Notes: generated by a model not told the origin, from the letters alone. 64,000 nt of DNA from an uncultured Algibacter sp. (GCA_938003745.1 CALKXS010000102.1:1-64000); one strand, 5' to 3'; shown: positions 43,869 through 52,794, numbered from the stretch's first letter. Made by a program: numbers and translations.

Positions 43869-44591
43869 ATGGAACTTAAAAAAAATACTAAAGCTAACGT
43901 TGCAAGAAATAGCTCGCTATACTTCGCAATAGGTTTAGCTTTAATGTTATTCTTAACAAATTATGCTATTAACTATAAAACATACGATAAAGCTGTTATA
44001 GATATAGGTATGATAGATATGGAAGAAGAATTAGATGAAGAAATTCCATTAACAGAACAATTACGAACACCACCACCACCTCCTCCTCCTCCTCCAGCTG
44101 CACCTGAAGTTATTGAAGTAGTTGAAGATGAAGTAGAAATTGAAGAAACTGTAATTGAATCTACTGAAGTTGATCAAGAAGAGGAAATTGTAGAGGTTGA
44201 AGAAATTGAAGTTGAAGCTGTAGAAGAAGATGTAGAAGTGCCGTTTTCAGTAATTCAAAATGTACCTATATTCCCTGGATGTGAAAAAGGAAGTAATGCA
44301 GTACAGAGAAAGTGTATGTCTGATAAGATTTCTAAATTTGTAAATAGAAAGTTTAATACAGAATTAGCTTCAGATTTAGGTTTATCAGGAAGACAGCGTA
44401 TAAACGTTATCTTTAAAATAAGCAAATCAGGAGCAATCACAGGTGTACGTGCCAGAGCTCCACACCCAGGTTTAGAAAAAGAAGCTACAAGAGTTATTAA
44501 TTTATTGCCTAAAATGAAACCAGGAAAACAACGTGGTAAAGCGGTAACAGTTCCATATTCATTACCAATTATTTTCCAAGTACAAGATTAA
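43869..44591 (+). CDS. Energy transducer TonB with polyproline and acidic linker
   Basis: N-terminal TM, PPPPPPPPPAAP, Glu/Val-rich linker, TonB_C domain (VPIFPGCE...GLEKEATRVINLLPKMKPGKQRGKAVTVPYSLPIIF). Confidence 0.93.
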   Translation: MELKKNTKANVARNSSLYFAIGLALMLFLTNYAINYKTYDKAVIDIGMIDMEEELDEEIPLTEQLRTPPPPPPPPPAAPEVIEVVEDEVEIEETVIESTEVDQEEEIVEVEEIEVEAVEEDVEVPFSVIQNVPIFPGCEKGSNAVQRKCMSDKISKFVNRKFNTELASDLGLSGRQRINVIFKISKSGAITGVRARAPHPGLEKEATRVINLLPKMKPGKQRGKAVTVPYSLPIIFQVQD

Positions 44592-44626
44592 CTTTAGACT
44601 CTTCATTTAGAAAGAGTTATAAAATA

Positions 44627-44665
44627 TAAAAACCCGTTACAGAAATGTAACGGGTTTTCTTTTTT
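44627..44665 (+). terminator. Terminator after the first tonB
   Basis: AAAAACCCGTTACAGAAATGTAACGGGTTTTCTTTTTT hairpin. Confidence 0.9.
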
Positions 44666-44718
44666 GGTATGCTTATTGTTATTTTATCATAATATTAACA
44701 TTTTAAATAATAATAATT

Positions 44719-45516
44719 ATGAGAATTTCAAAGAAGTCTCACGAAGTCATTCGGCAAAATGAGCAAATCGTGAAAAAATCACAAAAGCATGATGCAAATT
44801 TACAAAAAAACTCAGTCCTTTATTTTCAAATTGGATTAATTGCGTGTTTACTTGGTGCGTATGGTCTATTGGAAATGAAATTTGACGTCGTTAGAGAAAC
44901 AACAGAGGTTGCTTATGCGTTGCCAATTGATAATGTAGAGCCTTCAATAAAAGAGTATAAGGTTTATGTAAAGCCAGTTGAAGAAATTAGGCCAGTAGTA
45001 GTAAAAAAAGTTGTTTTGACAAAAGAACCTATTATTAAAGAGGATGACGACGTGTTAACAAAAGTAGTTAAAATCATTACAGGAGACCAAAACATAACTA
45101 CGGATGCGCCTACAGATCCAACTTTTACAGATTTAGTTGATGAGCCAACAGAGGCTTCAGTTCCTTTTGAAAGGGTTGAGGTTGTTCCAATTTATCCAGG
45201 TTGTGAAAACAAAAGGGGTAATGAGGCTAAGAAAAAATGTATGTCTGAGAAATTAACCAAGTTAATTCAAAAAAAGTTTAATACTGATATTGCTGGAGAT
45301 TTAGGGTTGTCTGGGATTCAGAAAATTCAAACTCAGTTTACAATTGATAAGTTGGGAAACATTACAGACATTAAGACAAGGTCACCTTATTCACAATTGG
45401 AAAAAGAAGTAAAACGTGTTATTAATATTATACCAAGTATGAAACCAGGGAAGCAAAGAAATGAACCCGTAGGTGTTAGATATGTATTACCTATTAAATT
45501 CCAAGTGCATAACTAG
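44719..45516 (+). CDS. Energy transducer TonB-like protein (paralogue of the preceding gene)
   Basis: N-terminal TM and TonB_C: VVPIYPGCENKRGNEAKKKCMSEKLTKLIQKKFNTDIAGDLGLSGIQKIQTQF...INIIPSMKPGKQRNEPVGVRYVLPIKFQV. Confidence 0.9.
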   Translation: MRISKKSHEVIRQNEQIVKKSQKHDANLQKNSVLYFQIGLIACLLGAYGLLEMKFDVVRETTEVAYALPIDNVEPSIKEYKVYVKPVEEIRPVVVKKVVLTKEPIIKEDDDVLTKVVKIITGDQNITTDAPTDPTFTDLVDEPTEASVPFERVEVVPIYPGCENKRGNEAKKKCMSEKLTKLIQKKFNTDIAGDLGLSGIQKIQTQFTIDKLGNITDIKTRSPYSQLEKEVKRVINIIPSMKPGKQRNEPVGVRYVLPIKFQVHN

Positions 45517-45541
45517 TATATTTTACAATTTTATATTTACT

Positions 45542-45576
45542 AAAGCCGTTATCTAATTTAGATAGCGGCTTTTTGA
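45542..45576 (+). terminator. Terminator after the second tonB
   Basis: AAAGCCGTTATCTAATTTAGATAGCGGCTTTTTG hairpin. Confidence 0.85.
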
Positions 45577-45641
45577 TGTTTCCATTATTAAAAATATAGT
45601 ATCTTTCGGCTTTAAATACATTCTTATCTTATCTTATTTTC

Positions 45642-47741
45642 ATGAATAAATTTGTTGTTCCATTTCTATTCCTACTACTAGTTTCATTTAATACGTTTTC
45701 TCAAAATTATAATGAGAAACCTCCAGTTTTCTCAAATTGTAATGTTACTCAGGTTGATTCTCTAAATGTATGTTTTGATAGGAATGTAAATGATTTTGTG
45801 TTTAATAATTTCAAGATTCCACAAGTGGTATTGGATGCTAATTATAAAGGAGAAGTTGGAGTGCTTTTTGAAGTTGATAAAGAAGGGAAGTTTAGAACCA
45901 TATATGTATACGCTTTATATGATGAATTAAAAGAAGAAGCAAAACGGGTGTTTTCAGAATTCCCAAAAGTACAACCGGGAACCTATAACGGAAACCCAAC
46001 GTTTAAACAATACTCTATAAACATTAAAATTCCGTTAGTTAACCAAACTGTCGAAACTAAAAGTTTGGTAAAAGAAAAAGCGTTTTCAAAATTGGAAGCA
46101 CAAGCTAAAACAGAGTTTGATAGTGTTATAAATACGCTTATACCTTATTCTGAGAAAGCATATTCTAGTCAGTTAAATATTCCTTTTATTCATAGTGAAT
46201 ATGCAAAGTTTGATAGGCAGATGAATTTAATAGGAACCAACAGTCATACAGCATCAAAACCATTTTTATATAATGAAGTTTCAAAATATTACAATTTCAA
46301 AGCTGAAAAAGAAAAATTGAAGAAAGAAGCAGATTCTTGGGGAGAAAGAAAACTATGGAATGAACATTTAGTTCAATTACAAGGTGAAGATTATTGGTTT
46401 ACCGTAGATCCTATTTTAGATTTGCAAGTAGGAAAGGATACTGAAGCTGAGTTTAGTTCTACCTATAATAACACAAGAGGTGTTATGATTCAAGGAGGCT
46501 TAGGGAAGAACTTGAATTTTTTTTCTACAATTTATGAAAGTCAAGGACGTTTTGCTCAATATTATAACCAGTATGCAGAAAGTTTAAAAGCATTTGGTCC
46601 AGATCCTGCAATAATTCCAGGGCGGGGTATTGCGAAGCGATTTAAAACAGATTCTTACGATTATCCTGTGGCCGAAGCTTATTTGTCATACACACCGGCT
46701 AAGTTTATTAATATTCAGTTTGGTCATGGTAAAAATTTTATAGGTGATGGATATCGTTCGTTATTAGTGAGTGATGTTGCTAGTCCACTTCCATTTTTAA
46801 AATTAAACACTAAGTTTTGGAAGATTAAATATACCAATACTTGGATGTGGGCAAAAGATGTAAGGCCAGAAGCAACAGCGGATAAAGCCTTTTTAACAAA
46901 ATATATGGCTAACCATTATTTAAGTTGGAATGTGTCTAAAAAATTAAACATTGGTTTGTTTGAGTCTGTGTTATGGACAAATAGTAATGATCGTGGTTTT
47001 GACGTGAACTATTTAAACCCTATTATATTTTTTCGTGCTATAGAATTTGAAACGGGGCAAGGTGCAGGAAATGTACTTTTAGGAGCATCGGCAAAGTATA
47101 AGTGGAATGATAATATAAACATTTATAGTCAGTTTATTTTAGATGAATTTTCTTTGAGCGATGTTAAAGGTGGAGAGAAAAGCTGGAAAAATAAATTTGG
47201 TTACCAATTGGGTGTTAAATATTATAATGCATTTAATGTTGACAACTTGTTGTTACAATTTGAGTACAATAGAGTAAGACCATATACGTACTCTCATAAC
47301 ACTATAGTTTTGAACTATGGACACAATAACCAATCTATGGCGCATTTATGGGGCGCTAATTTTAGTGAAGCTGTTTTAATTGGACGTTATCATTATAAAC
47401 GTTGGTTTGGTAATGCTAAACTTATAATGGGTAAACGCGGACTTGATTTTAATAACGGAACGGATGATTTTAGTTATGGTGCCGATATTTACAGGGATTA
47501 TAATGATAGACCTTTTGATACTGGCGTTGAAGTTGGACAGGGTTTAGAAGCAATAACTTTTAATGCTAATTTACAGGCAGGTTATGTTATTAACCTAGCA
47601 TCAAACTTAAAGGTATTTACAGATATTACCGTTAGAAATTTTCACCCAGAGGCAACAACTACATCGACTTTTAAGAGCGATACGGTTTGGTTTAATTTTG
47701 GAATTAGAACCGATTTATTTAACTGGTATTTTGATAATTAA
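45642..47741 (+). CDS. RemB-like gliding motility outer-membrane protein with N-terminal TonB_C-like domain
   Basis: Signal peptide; N-terminal ~110 aa resembles the neighbouring TonB_C domains (PPVFSNCN...GEVGVLFEVDKEGKFRTIYV...LKEEAKRVFSEFPKVQPGTYNGNPTFKQYSINIKIPL). The rest resembles a Wzi/RemB-type beta-barrel, ending in NFGIRTDLFNWYFDN. Confidence 0.7.
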   Translation: MNKFVVPFLFLLLVSFNTFSQNYNEKPPVFSNCNVTQVDSLNVCFDRNVNDFVFNNFKIPQVVLDANYKGEVGVLFEVDKEGKFRTIYVYALYDELKEEAKRVFSEFPKVQPGTYNGNPTFKQYSINIKIPLVNQTVETKSLVKEKAFSKLEAQAKTEFDSVINTLIPYSEKAYSSQLNIPFIHSEYAKFDRQMNLIGTNSHTASKPFLYNEVSKYYNFKAEKEKLKKEADSWGERKLWNEHLVQLQGEDYWFTVDPILDLQVGKDTEAEFSSTYNNTRGVMIQGGLGKNLNFFSTIYESQGRFAQYYNQYAESLKAFGPDPAIIPGRGIAKRFKTDSYDYPVAEAYLSYTPAKFINIQFGHGKNFIGDGYRSLLVSDVASPLPFLKLNTKFWKIKYTNTWMWAKDVRPEATADKAFLTKYMANHYLSWNVSKKLNIGLFESVLWTNSNDRGFDVNYLNPIIFFRAIEFETGQGAGNVLLGASAKYKWNDNINIYSQFILDEFSLSDVKGGEKSWKNKFGYQLGVKYYNAFNVDNLLLQFEYNRVRPYTYSHNTIVLNYGHNNQSMAHLWGANFSEAVLIGRYHYKRWFGNAKLIMGKRGLDFNNGTDDFSYGADIYRDYNDRPFDTGVEVGQGLEAITFNANLQAGYVINLASNLKVFTDITVRNFHPEATTTSTFKSDTVWFNFGIRTDLFNWYFDN

Positions 47742-47790
47742 TTTTTTGTAAAAACAGAAATCTCTTTCTGTTTGATTAGAAACTATTGCT

Positions 47791-47876
47791 GTGTTAGGGA
47801 TAGAACGGTATGTTTGAGCTCCCTGACTTTTTAGGAGGGGGCGAGTAGTGATAGCCCGACCCTTGTGGTAACGCCC
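47791..47876 (+). ncRNA. Candidate structured ncRNA (possibly Flavo-1-like)
   Basis: GTGTTAGGGATAGAACGGTATGTTTGAGCTCCCTGACTTTTTAGGAGGGGGCGAGTAGTGATAGCCCGACCCTTGTGGTAACGCCC: GC-rich island in an AT-rich gap, 7-bp stem GCTCCCT/AGGGGGC, and GGGATAG...GATAGCCCGACCC...AACGCCC blocks I recall as recurrent between genes in Flavobacteria. Strand and family not proven. Confidence 0.6.
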
Positions 47877-47944
47877 AAATACTTATCTAGTTTTTGACTT
47901 TGTAGTACTTATATTTTTACTGTTTTAATTTACTTATAAAACCA

Positions 47945-47975
47945 TTGCTCAAAATGCTTTAAAGAAGTATCTTTG
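47945..47975 (+). promoter_or_regulatory. Promoter for the ctaB operon (TTG - 20 nt - TATCTTTG)
   Basis: TTG 47945-47947 and TATCTTTG 47968-47975 upstream of ctaB. Confidence 0.6.
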
Positions 47976-48010
47976 CACTTGTATTAAAAAGCGACCAATA
48001 CATTGTAACA

Positions 48011-48904
48011 TTGAGCAAGTCAAATACTTCATTAGCAACACCTTCTGTAATATCAGATTTTAAGGAGATCACAAAAATGCGATTGGCATTAAGTGTAGTG
48101 TTTTCTTCTTTAGCTGGTTATTTGTTAGGTGTAGAGTCGGTAGACTTTAAAACATTAATTTTATTGGCTTTTGGTGGGTATTTTATGGTTGGGGCATCTA
48201 ACGCGTTTAATCAAATAATTGAAAAAGATTTAGATGCTTTGATGAATCGTACTAAAAACAGACCTATTCCTGCGAGACGTATGTCTGTAACTACAGCATT
48301 TATTATAGCGGTTATTTTTACGTTGTTAGGCATTGGTATTTTGTATACCATTAATAAGCAAACAGCCATGTTTGGTGCCATTTCAATTTTCTTATATACT
48401 TGTGTTTATACGCCTTTAAAAACAAAAACACCTATTGCTGTTTTTGTTGGTGCTATACCTGGCGCTATCCCTTTTATGTTAGGTTGGGTTGCTGCTACAG
48501 ATGATTTTGGTATTGAACCAGGGACGTTGTTTGCGCTACAGTTTTTCTGGCAGTTCCCTCATTTTTGGGCTATTGGGTGGTTTTTATTTGAAGATTATAA
48601 AAAGGGAGGTTTTTTTATGTTACCTACTGGTAAACAAGATAGAGGTACGGCTGTACAGACTATAATGTATACTATTTGGACGTTGTTGGTGTCTATTATT
48701 CCAGTTTTTGGGTTTACGGGCAGACTTCAATTGTCAATTATTGCTGCAGTTATTGTTTTCATTTTAGGACTAGGGATGTTATACTATGCTATTGAGTTGT
48801 TTAAAAAAATGACAGAGAAAGCTGCTAAAACATTAATGCTAGCAAGTGTGTCATATATTACATTGGTGCAAATTGTTTATGTAGTAGATAAATTTATAAG
48901 ATAA
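48011..48904 (+). CDS. ctaB: Protoheme IX farnesyltransferase (heme O synthase)
   Basis: UbiA family; NAFNQIIEKDLDALMNRTKNRPIPARRM; TTG start. Confidence 0.95.
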   Translation: MSKSNTSLATPSVISDFKEITKMRLALSVVFSSLAGYLLGVESVDFKTLILLAFGGYFMVGASNAFNQIIEKDLDALMNRTKNRPIPARRMSVTTAFIIAVIFTLLGIGILYTINKQTAMFGAISIFLYTCVYTPLKTKTPIAVFVGAIPGAIPFMLGWVAATDDFGIEPGTLFALQFFWQFPHFWAIGWFLFEDYKKGGFFMLPTGKQDRGTAVQTIMYTIWTLLVSIIPVFGFTGRLQLSIIAAVIVFILGLGMLYYAIELFKKMTEKAAKTLMLASVSYITLVQIVYVVDKFIR

Positions 48905-48906
48905 CC

Positions 48907-49488
48907 ATGGATTTAACACAGGGTACTTTAGAAGAAAAAACAGGTAGAGCTAAGAAAATGATGCTATGGTTTGGTATTATTTCTCTTATCATGTCTTTTG
49001 CTGGTTGGACCAGTGCATTTGTTGTAAGTAGTTCTAGACCAGATTGGTTGAAAGATTTTCAATTGCCTAATGGTTTTTTAATTAGTACCATTGTTATCGT
49101 GTTGAGTAGTATCACCTTTGTTTTGGCAAAACAAGCCATGAAAAAGGAGCAAAGGCAACAGGTTACTATTTGGTTATTGGCAACTTTAGTATTAGGTGTT
49201 GTTTTTATTTTTAGTCAGTTTTCTGGCTTTCAACAAATCATAGATGCAGGTTATAATTTTACTGGGCCAACTAGTAATGTGACTATGTCTTACATATATT
49301 TAATAGCCGTTGTGCATATTTTGCACGTAGTTGTTGGTTTAATTTGTTTATTGGTTGTAATTTATAATCATTTTAAACAAAAGTATTCTGCAACTAAAAT
49401 GTTAGGTCTAGAATTGGCAGCTACATTTTGGCATTTTATAGATATACTGTGGATATATCTGTTTTTGTTCTTATATTTTGTAAGATAG
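48907..49488 (+). CDS. Heme-copper oxidase subunit III family protein
   Basis: 193 aa; NVTMSYIYLIAVVHILHVVVGLI, ATFWHFIDILWIYLFLFLYFVR. Confidence 0.92.
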   Translation: MDLTQGTLEEKTGRAKKMMLWFGIISLIMSFAGWTSAFVVSSSRPDWLKDFQLPNGFLISTIVIVLSSITFVLAKQAMKKEQRQQVTIWLLATLVLGVVFIFSQFSGFQQIIDAGYNFTGPTSNVTMSYIYLIAVVHILHVVVGLICLLVVIYNHFKQKYSATKMLGLELAATFWHFIDILWIYLFLFLYFVR

Positions 49489-49787
49489 ATATCTATTGAA
49501 TTATTAATGATGAAAGATGTATCTTTTTAAACATTATTGATTGTGTTTAAATTTTATTGGAGGATGCTTCTTTAGATAAATAAATTGATTATTTTTGTGC
49601 AACTTTTAAACAATACCAGTTTATTTGTGTGATAAAGTAAGATAACGACGTTGCTTTTTTATTCTATAATGTCGTGAATAATTTGCGTAGACTAAGTTCT
49701 GTAAATTATGAGCAAAAAAATAGAACGGGAAATGAATAAATTTAATGCTTTATTATAAAAATTAAAAAGGTATACTAACCATTATAT

Positions 49788-50768
49788 ATGAGTACAGCAG
49801 TAGCAAATACTGGAACAGAAGGTAAAGCTTGGGACGGAGGAAACGAACCGTTGAAAGCAAGTTATGGTAAAATGATGATGTGGTTTTTTATCGTATCGGA
49901 TGCCTTAACATTCTCTGGCTTTTTAGCAGCCTACGGATTTTCAAGATTTAAATTTATTGATGCATGGCCTATCGCAGATGAGGTGTTTACGCATGTACCG
50001 TTTTTTCATGGTAATTATCCAATGATATATGTAGCGTTTATGACATTTGTGCTTATTATGTCTTCTGTAACTATGGTATTAGCTGTAGATGCAGGACATC
50101 ATTTAAACAAATCTAAAGTAACGATTTACATGTTTTTAACCATCATTGGTGGTATTATATTTGTAGGATCTCAAGCTTGGGAGTGGGGAACTTTTATAAA
50201 AGGCGACTTTGGTGCTGTACAAACAAAAGGTGGTAACATTCTTCAGTTTGTTGATACAGAAGGTAACCGTGTTGCTTTACGTGATTTTGTTGTTGCTGAT
50301 GCGCATGCAGAAAGAACACAACATGAGAGTAAAAACGGACTTTGGTTTATTGATGAAGGCGCGTTATCTAGTTATACGGTAGCTGAAGTTCTTCACGGAT
50401 TGAAATCTCACGAAAATGTATTAGTTAGAACACAAATTATAAATGAAGAAGGTGAGAAAACTGTACTTTCTAGAGTAGAATCTTTAAAGCAAATTAAAGA
50501 GAATGCTAGATTAGTTGTAGAAGGCGCTAACTTACAAGTGAATGAATATGGTTCACCATTGTTTGCAGACTTCTTTTTCTTCATTACAGGTTTTCACGGT
50601 TTTCACGTATTCTCTGGTATTGTAATTAACATTATTATTTTCTTTAATGTTATTGTTGGAACATACGAAAGACGTAAGAGTTACGAAATGGTTGAAAAAG
50701 TTGGTTTATACTGGCACTTTGTAGATTTAGTTTGGGTATTTGTATTTACATTCTTCTACCTAGTTTAA
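49788..50768 (+). CDS. ctaE: Cytochrome c oxidase subunit III with large extramembrane insertion
   Basis: 326 aa; FFITGFHGFHVFSGI, GLYWHFVDLVWVFVFTFFYLV; ~105 aa soluble insertion. Confidence 0.93.
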   Translation: MSTAVANTGTEGKAWDGGNEPLKASYGKMMMWFFIVSDALTFSGFLAAYGFSRFKFIDAWPIADEVFTHVPFFHGNYPMIYVAFMTFVLIMSSVTMVLAVDAGHHLNKSKVTIYMFLTIIGGIIFVGSQAWEWGTFIKGDFGAVQTKGGNILQFVDTEGNRVALRDFVVADAHAERTQHESKNGLWFIDEGALSSYTVAEVLHGLKSHENVLVRTQIINEEGEKTVLSRVESLKQIKENARLVVEGANLQVNEYGSPLFADFFFFITGFHGFHVFSGIVINIIIFFNVIVGTYERRKSYEMVEKVGLYWHFVDLVWVFVFTFFYLV

Positions 50769-50787
50769 TTGATTATAATTTTTAGAA

Positions 50788-51168
50788 ATGGCACACGAAC
50801 ATAAATTAGAAATATTTAGAGGTTTATTAAAATTCAAATCTAATACTCAAAAAATTTGGGGAGTTTTAATTTTCCTTACTATAATTACAGCTATAGAAGT
50901 TGTTTTAGGTATTGTTAAACCAGGTTGGGGAAAATCGATGTTTTTAGGTATGAAATTACTTAACTGGATTTTCATTATTTTAACAATTGTTAAAGCGTAT
51001 TATATTACTTGGGATTTTATGCACATGCGTGATGAAACAAAAGGTTTAAGACGTATGGTGGTTTGGACTGCTATTTTCTTGATCTTGTACCTTGTTTTTA
51101 TTTTATTACAAGAAGGTGGTTATGTATTTGATGTGTATGATAAGGGATATATAAAAAGAGATTTTTAA
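50788..51168 (+). CDS. Cytochrome c oxidase subunit IV-like (COX4_pro/CyoD-type) membrane protein
   Basis: 126 aa, three TM segments; KAYYITWDFMHMRDETKGLRRMV; position downstream of ctaE. Confidence 0.88.
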   Translation: MAHEHKLEIFRGLLKFKSNTQKIWGVLIFLTIITAIEVVLGIVKPGWGKSMFLGMKLLNWIFIILTIVKAYYITWDFMHMRDETKGLRRMVVWTAIFLILYLVFILLQEGGYVFDVYDKGYIKRDF

Positions 51169-51224
51169 GCTAAGAAAAACTTATATAAAATATTAACACG
51201 ATTTTAGTGTTAAAAGATAGATTT

Positions 51225-51252
51225 AAGGTGGTTTTTATAACCACCTTTTTTA
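51225..51252 (+). terminator. Terminator after subunit IV
   Basis: AAGGTGGTTTTTATAACCACCTTTTTT hairpin with T-tract. Confidence 0.85.
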
Positions 51253-51294
51253 TTTTTGCACTTTATTATTCCTTTGGGAAAAAGCTATAATTTA

Positions 51295-52017
51295 ATGGAT
51301 TATAAAAAAGTAAGTAGATATGTTGTTTTGGGAATTTTATTCTTCCTTCCTGTTACTTTTTTATTGTTTTTATATCCTGCGACACATAATTATACGCCAT
51401 TAGATATTGTAAATGAATCTGTAAAAGATTTAAATAGTTTTGCATCAGAATCTGAAAACCCTATTTTACTTGAAAATCATATTACAGTACTTGGTTTTTT
51501 TGGTAAAAATCCAATGGATAAAGCTGTTGCGGCTTTAAATTTAAAAGAACTTGTTTATGATAAGTTTAAAGGGTTTAAGAAATTTCAGGTAGTTATTGTT
51601 ATGCCAGAAGGTACGCAAGAAGCTGTTAAAGAGCTTAAGCAAGAAATTAGCTCTTACCAAGATATTCGTTTTTGGCATTTTGTATTTGGTAAGCCTACGG
51701 CTATTAAAAGTGTATTTAATAGTTTGGACAGTAAGGTAGGTTTAAGACCTGATTTATCTACAGACCGCGTATATGTAATAGATAAGGATTTAAACCAAAG
51801 AGGCCGTTTAGATGATAGAACAGACAGTGAGTTAGAAAAGAAAAAACAAGCTTACAGGTTATCTTCTTATGATTGTATTGAAGTTGCAGAAATAAAAAAT
51901 AAAATGAGCGACGATTTGCGTATTGTTTTTACTGAATATAGACAAAAGCGTAAAGGTGAGTTTAACTCAGACACGCGAAGAGCTAGTGATTTAAAAAATA
52001 GTGATGAAGAAAAATAA
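51295..52017 (+). CDS. Membrane-anchored SCO-like/thioredoxin-fold protein lacking the metal-site Cys and His
   Basis: Start MDYKKVSRY inside ORF 51256..52017; single N-terminal TM. ITVLGFFGKNP / ELVYDKFKGFKKFQVVIVMPEGTQEAVKELKQEI / DIRFWHFVFGKPTAIKSVFNSL / DRVYVIDKDLNQRGRLDDR parallels segments of the next gene (SCO) in the same order. Confidence 0.65.
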   Translation: MDYKKVSRYVVLGILFFLPVTFLLFLYPATHNYTPLDIVNESVKDLNSFASESENPILLENHITVLGFFGKNPMDKAVAALNLKELVYDKFKGFKKFQVVIVMPEGTQEAVKELKQEISSYQDIRFWHFVFGKPTAIKSVFNSLDSKVGLRPDLSTDRVYVIDKDLNQRGRLDDRTDSELEKKKQAYRLSSYDCIEVAEIKNKMSDDLRIVFTEYRQKRKGEFNSDTRRASDLKNSDEEK

Positions 52018-52747
52018 TTACTCATACATAGGTATTGCTTTTGTGATTTTAGTATTTGGTATATATTTTATACCAAGAATTATTGATAGAATTACTAATG
52101 AAGATGTAACAAGAAACGAAAGCAGATCTAATCTTGTAGATGATAAGAAATTTGTACCATCAGGTTTAGCGTTCATAGAAATTAACGGTGAAGCCAAAAA
52201 AGTGCCAGCTTTTTCATTTACAAATCAAGTTGGACAAGTCATCTCTAATAAAGATTATAAAGGCAAGGTTTATGTTATCGAATTCTTTTTTACAACATGC
52301 CCGACCATTTGTCCAAGAATGAGTGAAAACTTAGTTCAAATTCAAAATAAATTTGAAGGTTTAGATAATTTTGGAGTAGCATCATTTACAATAAACCCAG
52401 ATCATGATACCCCAGAAGTTCTTAAGGCTTACGCCGAAAAATATGGAATAACAAATCCTAATTGGAATTTGTTAACAGGGAAAAAGGAGACTATTTATGA
52501 ATTGTCTAACGCTGGGTTTAATTTATATACAGCCGAAGAAGAAAGTGTTGCAGGTGGTTTTGAACATTCTGGAAACTTCGCGTTAATAGATAAAAATGGA
52601 TTTATTAGATCAAGAAAGGACAATTACGGTAACCCTATAATATACTATAGAGGTATCGTATCTGAAGGAGAAAAGGTTGATGAAGATGGTGTTGAAGAAG
52701 AGATTAGCAACCTCAAACAAGATATTGCTAAGTTGTTAAAGGAGTAA
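52004..52747 (+). CDS. SCO family copper chaperone
   Basis: FFFTTCPTICPRMSENL (CxxxCP) and FEHSGNFALIDKNG His ligand. Confidence 0.94.
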   Translation: MKKNNYSYIGIAFVILVFGIYFIPRIIDRITNEDVTRNESRSNLVDDKKFVPSGLAFIEINGEAKKVPAFSFTNQVGQVISNKDYKGKVYVIEFFFTTCPTICPRMSENLVQIQNKFEGLDNFGVASFTINPDHDTPEVLKAYAEKYGITNPNWNLLTGKKETIYELSNAGFNLYTAEEESVAGGFEHSGNFALIDKNGFIRSRKDNYGNPIIYYRGIVSEGEKVDEDGVEEEISNLKQDIAKLLKE

Positions 52748-52794
52748 TTTTACGTTATTTTGAATTTATTTCAGAATTACATAAACAATAGATT

